Positions 58,480-64,000 of a stretch of 64,000 nucleotides of DNA are shown here, in pieces. The DNA is taken from contig JAUIRK010000934.1 in assembly GCA_030549495.1 (NCBI GenBank), positions 186,001-250,000 of the forward strand, in the 5' to 3' direction. How positions within the stretch are numbered: the stretch's first letter is position 1; each line of letters starts with the position of its first letter. Both the position numbers and the translations under genes were made by a program. Source of the DNA: Nectonema munidae. Lineage: Eukaryota; Nematomorpha; Nectonematoida; Nectonematidae. The notes beneath the pieces were generated by a model that was given only the letters and a program-made list of their open reading frames with translations, had not been told where the DNA came from and ran no database searches.

Positions 58480-60870
58480 TTTTTCTAGTAATGTACAACA
58501 CAATGTCTGATCATTTCCCGATTTTGTTATCTTTAAGTATTGATTCTCCTACCACGTTTGACTTTAAATATACTCATTTTAATAAATGTAGTTATATTGC
58601 GAATATAACTAATTTTAATTGGAAGGAATATCTCAAATATTATTTTGATGATCCTAATACTTTTTTTCTAAAACTTAACAGAGGAAATCAAAATGAAATT
58701 TATTTGAATACATCATAGATAAAAAGTAAATTCCGCTATTACAGAAAACCCATTAATTCCTGGATTGATGACCAAATCATTCAGTTAATAAGGAAACGTG
58801 ACAAACTGCATTCAGTAATGAAAAAATCTTTTCATTCAGATTCTCTTAAGCATAAATATACTTTATTAAGAAATCTTGTCAAAAACAAAATTAGAACTGC
58901 TAAAAAATCACACCTTGCAAATCTCTTCAATCTAGAAATGAAAGCAAAATTTTTTTGGCCGAATTTGAATAACTCGGTTAAACCTAAAAAGGAAAATAAA
59001 ACAGTATTAAAAAATATAATAAACTTATAGTAGATTAGTTTAGCTCTCACTTTGCTTCATATTCTTCATGCTTTTCCGAAGACAATCTCTTACCTTCTAT
59101 TAATAGTCTTTCCAATACTTTTTTCAGCTTTGACCCCATTTCTATGAATTACTTAATCCTAGCAGTAAATTCAATAAAAACTGTTTCCTCTCATGTATAT
59201 GGAATTAAAATCAGCTCAGTGAAATCCATCAAAAATGTTATCGGAAAATACCTACGTATCGGTTATAATTCCTGTATTTAAAAAGGGAGATCCAAGTAAT
59301 ATAGAAAATTACCGTCCTATATGTCTAATCTCCACATTTTCAAAAAAATTTTTAAAAGGCTTCTATATAATCAGTTATTTAATTATTTTGAAAGGAATTG
59401 TTTACTCTCTAGCTCTCAATTTGGCTTCAGAAGGGGCATAAACACTGAACACTTACATATATGTTTTATCACTGACATTATTAACGACATTAATAAAAAT
59501 AAAGCAATTCTTTCACTCTTCATAGATCTATCGAAAGCATTTGATACTCTGAATCACGACACACTTTTGCAAAAGCTTTCTTCATATGGTATTAGAAATA
59601 ACTCTCTCTCTCATTGTTGAATTTATATTTAAGAGGAAGATGGCAAATTGTTTTTCCAGATAATGTTCAATCTAAGCGAACCTTTTCCACCATGGGTGTT
59701 CCCCAAGGCTCCATAGTGAGGCCCATGTTGTTCAGTATTTTTATAAATGATATTCATTATGTTAATCCAAATATAAAATTTTTTTTGTTTGCGGATGACA
59801 CAACTTTTAACTTATCATTGAACGATGCATCTGATGCTGCTAAGGAAATTGATCTAGTTATCAAGTGGTGTAATACCAACAAAGTAAAAATTAATTATAA
59901 AATATCAAAAGCGATTTACTTTAATTATAAAAATACTATAATGAATAAAATAAGCCTGGCTTTATAAGTAGTTGAAAAGTGAATCTTCTTGGCCTTGTTA
60001 CCAACTCTAAACTTAAACACTAAATTGAATAGAATCATTGGAATCCTTCAAATTTATCAAAAATAAGCTTCCATTTTGGCTTAAATTAACTATCTACAAA
60101 TCTCTTTTTTTTTTTACCTCATTTGCAATATTGCAATCTTATATGGGGGTTCAGTAACACAGATTGCTTGCTAGTATCACAAAAATAGGCTATGAGATTA
60201 AATGTTTAACACGAATTTTAATGCACTTACCTCAAAATTATTTCTTTAAGAAAGACTGTTAAAAGTAAATTATATTTATCTAATTCCTAGGATTTTATAT
60301 GAAGCAGTTATGCTTACTAAAAATAAAAACCCATACAGTTTGTGTGAGAATACGTTTGTTTCTCCTTTTGCCGATTGCAAAAATCAAAACAGACGATCAG
60401 TTTCCGATTGAGTAATCTCTATAATAACCTATCCCAACTTCATCACTTTTTATTTGATCCAATTTCTAAATTTAAAAGCACTGTCAAAACCACCCTATTG
60501 ATGAAATATGATTATGATTGCCAAAGTGTAAATTGCTACATCTGCAAAAGTACCCTTCCTTTCATTTTCCTTATATTTTTATTTCCTTATATTTTTATTT
60601 TTTTTTCTGTTTTCTAATAGTTTGTAATTAGTAAGATTTAAATCATTATATATGTTTACTGTTTTTCTTTAATTGTGTATTTTAATTTCCATTTATACAT
60701 TATATATACTTTTTTTTTCATATTTTTTTCATAACTTCTTTTTAATTTTCATGCACTTGTTTTTAATTTTCATGCACTTGTTTTTAATATTCTTGAAAAT
60801 ATCTAGTTCTTGGTGTAAATGATAATTTGAATCGCAGCACACATTTTATTCTAGAAATGCTGATGAAGTA
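58480..60870 (+). mobile_element. CR1/Jockey-type LINE, 5'-truncated, plus strand
   Basis: It starts in the end of the endonuclease domain (SDHFPILLSLS, with the conserved SDH), followed by a linker (INSWIDDQIIQLIRKRDKLH). The reverse transcriptase reads VIIPVFKKGDPSNIENYRPI, SQFGFRRGINTEH, LSLFIDLSKAFDTLNHDTLL, GVPQGSIVRPMLFSIFINDI and FLFADDTTFNLSL. The catalytic FADD is preserved (about 59788). A stop at 58716-58718, another at about 59028, and frame changes near 59330 and 59610 break the ORF, so it is dead. The C-terminal part is eroded (60000-60560). The 3' end lies at or just before the (GGTA)n array at 60871. Confidence 0.85.
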
Positions 60871-60909
60871 AGGTAGGTAGGTAGGTAGGTAGGTAGGTAG
60901 GTAGGTAGG
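60871..60909. repeat. (GGTA)n array between two tail-to-tail LINEs
   Basis: About ten GGTA units. It sits exactly where the plus-strand LINE and the minus-strand LINE meet with their 3' ends, so it could be the 3' microsatellite tail of either one ((GGTA)n on plus, (TACC)n on minus). Confidence 0.85.
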
Positions 60910-63545
60910 AGATATCTAAGCACTTTCCAACGTTGGTTAATATGCTTGCATCAATTGCTAACTTGGGGATTTATAAGGATGGGTAGTGGATTTAGGATCT
61001 AAAGTAGAAATAAGAAAGCTTGGTGAGGTGAAAACTATGAATTAGGTCGCTTGTGTATGGTTGTGCAAGGTGTTTAATAAGGGTGGAGTTAAGTGTTGGT
61101 GGGTAGAGAGTTATGGTTCTATTATATTAAGGAAAAGAAAGATTTGGTGAATGATTTTGGGGTATGATAAGAAGTTTAGTAGAGAGGAGAGAAGATCTTT
61201 AAAATATAAATGTGTTTTTTCAATGAGTTTGGTTCATTCTGATGAGAATATTGGGGAATAGAAGATAATGTAAATTGGAGTTTCGATATGAACGCAGCCG
61301 AATCTGCAAAAAGGGTTAGAGTGCAAATTAAAAGTGTAGAAGTAAGCGTAAAAAGGGCAATGTGAGGTGAACCATTTTATTATGTTGCGAGGAAAAGTAA
61401 TGATTTTACTTAGTGCAAATTGGGATAAGGGTGTAGGTATGTTGTTTGAGTAAAGCCATTCGTTTGTAGTTGAGATATTTATGGATGTTTCAAAAGTGGA
61501 TAGAGGGAGGGGGTGGGTTAAGAAATGTTGTGATGTTATATATGTGGATTCGCATAAGAGATCTCCTAAAAAATTCTCGAAGGAGAAGGAATGGGCGGGG
61601 CACCAGAAAAGTTTAATTAAAAAATGATTGCTAAGATTGATTAATTTCTTGTCTAGGTTTAATGTTGAAAAGGGAATTTTTCTGCTAAGTTGTAGGTCTT
61701 TTATTATTTTTTGTGAGTCTGTGAAAAAGATTATGTACTTGAATATGGATGTAAAAAGCTTAGGTTATCAATGATGTGGTTGCATGATGTTAGGAGTGCT
61801 AAGGCTTCAGTTTCGTATGCGGATGTGTTATTGTCTGCCTTCATTTGTTGTATGAAGAAAGGAGTACTTGTATTGTGATTAAAAAAGCGCAAGCAGCGGT
61901 TGCTTTGTTGCGTGATTTTGAACCGTGGGTAAAAATTGGAATTGGCGGTGCACATTTGAGTTGCGTTGGTGTTTTATGGAGTTGAGTGCTAAGAATTTGT
62001 GGTGGCATATATGAGTTGAGTATGGGGTCGATTTCGATGGGTGAACTAGGGAATATGGGTGTAGGTGTGGTAAAACTTGGTAGTGAGTAAGTTGTGGCAT
62101 ATATTGTTCACGAAGGGAATTGAAAAAGGTGAGCGAAGGAGAGGTATGAGTTGAGTAAATGTTCATGAAGTTATATGGAGCTGATATAGAGTGGAAGGTA
62201 GTAAGATATTTTTTAATTATGTTTTTCTTAAGGTTTAGGTGTAAGTGTAGAGTATGTGTGAGAAGTTCAAGTTTTGCTATAGAAGTAGTGTGAAATGCGT
62301 TTGTTATTGTGAGTTAGGCGGTGTATTTTGTTGAGATGGCTTAGTGAGTTTTAGAATTTGAGTGAGCTTCCCCAGGCAAATGAGCTATATTGTATGATTG
62401 GAAGTATGATAGATTTGTAGATGTACTTTGAGATTTTTGGATGAACACCCCACTTATATGAGATGGCTTTTCTTAGAGAGAATAGGGTTGGTGAGAGTTT
62501 TGTGTATATGTTTTTGAGGTGGAGTGTAAATTTCAGATTAGTTTGAAATGTGACGCCTAGATATTTTATGTGTGATTCAGGAGTTTGTGATGTTGATATG
62601 TTTAGCTTCAGTGGTAGTGGGGTTATTCTTTTTGATGTGGAGTATATAAATTTTAGTTTGTTTAAGTTGAAGAAGACTTTGTAGTTGGTGGCCATTGTTT
62701 GTATTTATGTGATTAGATTCGCAGAGCGATTGATGTTATTTAGTTGTAGTGTGTTTGAGAAGGTGAATAGGATGTCATCAAATTAGCATTGGGCAAAGTC
62801 GGATTTTAAGTTGATAAAATTAAGAATGGGGTTGATGAGGATTAGCCATAGGATATCTGATAGGCTACCCCCTTGCGGAGTGGAGAGTTAGTTTCTGAAT
62901 GTATGTATTGTTGTTATGTAGTAGTATGAGAATGCGCTTTTGAAGGTAGTTGTTTATGAATTTGATTATGTATGTAGGTTATTTTTTGTCGATGAGGTTG
63001 TTGATGATTGCAGGATGCCATGTTGCGTTGAAAGCATTTTCGATATCAAGAAATGTGGTTGTCACGATATTTTGGTTATTTAGTGTTTTTTCTAGGTAAA
63101 GGGTCAGGCGAGATAGGGCCAATTCGGTGTTTTTATTAGGTAAATATGCGAATTGATTCGTGTGTATTAGGTTATTTTTGAAGATCTAGTGGATCATGCG
63201 TTTTCGTAGAATTTTTTCAAAGATTTTGCCTAGGGTTAGTAATAGAAAAATTGGTCGCCAGTTTTTGATTGAATTGTGGTTTTGATTTGGTTTGGGGATT
63301 AGCACTAGTATGCATATTTTCCAATATTCGGGAAATAGCTTGGTCTGAAGCAGGCGTTGAATATGTTGAGGAGATGAGGATGTAGTATGTGGTAAGCTTT
63401 CTTCACATGTTTAATGGAGATGAAGTCAAGGCTGCTAGAAGATTTGGTTTTCATGGAATCAATGGTTTTATTTAGTTCTTTGATTGTAATTTCTGGGTGT
63501 GAGTTAATGGAGTTATTTAGTAGGTAAGGATGAAGTAAGAACAAT
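60910..63545 (-). mobile_element. I/Jockey-group LINE with RNase H domain, 5'-truncated, minus strand
   Basis: From right to left on the minus strand: KELNKTIDSMKTKSSSSLDF, LVLIPKPNQNHNSIKNWRPI (RT block 1), NQFAYLPNKNTELAL, TTFLDIENAFNATWHPAIIN, GGSLSDILWLILINPILN, and ISTSQTPESHIKYLGVTFQT with SIILPIIQYSSFAWGSSLKF. An RNase H-like part follows (NTSAYETEALALL, IIFFTDSQKIIKDLQL), then a cysteine/histidine tail (FCRFGCVHIETPIYIIFYSP). RT plus RNase H suggests the I superfamily. Multiple frame changes and stops. The sequence is unusually C-rich on its coding strand, unlike the host background, which fits a more recent arrival from a differently biased element. Confidence 0.75.
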
Positions 63546-63549
63546 TTTA

Positions 63550-64000
63550 TTTGAAAAAATCTAGTCAAAATGAAAAAGTCACTCAAAACTTGAAAGCTGA
63601 TTATGAAAAAGAATTCTATTGAAAACAGTGAACATTAAATTATCCTGATACTGTTAAAAGAAAATAGTTAAATTTTGAATATAAGTTTTTATATAACAAA
63701 TTAATTATAAATTAACAAAAGATTTATATAGTTTATATTGCTAAAAATATTTTATATTCAAAAAAATTGCTTTTAAACGTAACAATTTTTTTTACTAATT
63801 TATTAACACTTTTTAAAACTATACACTCCACCAAAGGTATTGAAGTGGCTCTCGTGAAATTGCATGTGCAAATATTTTTTACAACTAATTGGAAAATCCT
63901 GTAAAAACAGCTGCCGTTTTGGCTGCGAGGCAATTAAGAACACAATCATTTGCTATTTGTTTATCCAAAAACTTCTTATTTTAGAGATCACTACTATAAA
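63550..64000. other. AT-rich end of window, nothing recognised
   Basis: A short minus-strand frame at 63733-63933 has no recognisable domain; no feature supported. Confidence 0.4.

Overview
This is an AT-rich eukaryotic window dominated by decayed transposable elements, with one host gene I can support. Introns, short exons, CR1/Jockey- and I-type LINEs, hAT and piggyBac relics, and two repeat-encoded protein families that I recognise from arthropod genomes all suggest an arthropod. A parasitic copepod of the salmon-louse type would fit, but that is inference from repeat character. No rRNA, functional tRNA, CRISPR array or prokaryotic operon is visible.

Host gene (minus strand, about 11.8-16.7 kb, perhaps starting near 20 kb). 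A 508-nt coding exon (16661-16154) and a terminal 443-nt exon (12496-12054) join in frame across a 3.66-kb intron to give a predicted 316-residue protein. The second exon has a textbook BH3 motif (VGVRLRRIADAFEDEL), close to that of vertebrate BIM, followed by a hydrophobic C-terminal tail. The first exon is acidic and serine-rich, with a DSGxxS degron-like motif and a dynein-light-chain-like KDTQS at the splice junction. I read it as a candidate BH3-only apoptosis activator. It is the most interesting item here.

Repeats, left to right: a hAT relic (1.6-1.95 kb); two copies of a tRNA-derived SINE (5.1 and 8.0 kb); a LINE insertion with an inverted 5' end (9.2-10.0 kb); several foldback MITEs inside and near the BH3 gene intron; a hAT deletion derivative with an 8-bp target duplication (23.2-23.5 kb); protein family A (25.0-26.6 kb) abutting a foldback element (26.6-27.4 kb); a larger foldback (30.0-30.7 kb); a CR1-like LINE tail (32.2-32.8 kb); two MITEs with 9-10-bp duplications (34.0 and 44.5 kb); a hAT element with another hAT-like element inside it (39.5-40.8 kb); a dispersed repeat carrying a 150-bp tandem array (46 and 51 kb); protein family B (47.2-49.4 kb); a second 150-bp satellite (53.1-53.9 kb); a piggyBac transposase fossil (54.7-56.4 kb); and two LINEs in tail-to-tail orientation meeting at a (GGTA)n array (58.5-60.9 and 60.9-63.5 kb).

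The remaining stretches are AT-rich DNA without coding signal, plus a few GC-richer unique blocks that may be regulatory or untranslated host sequence.
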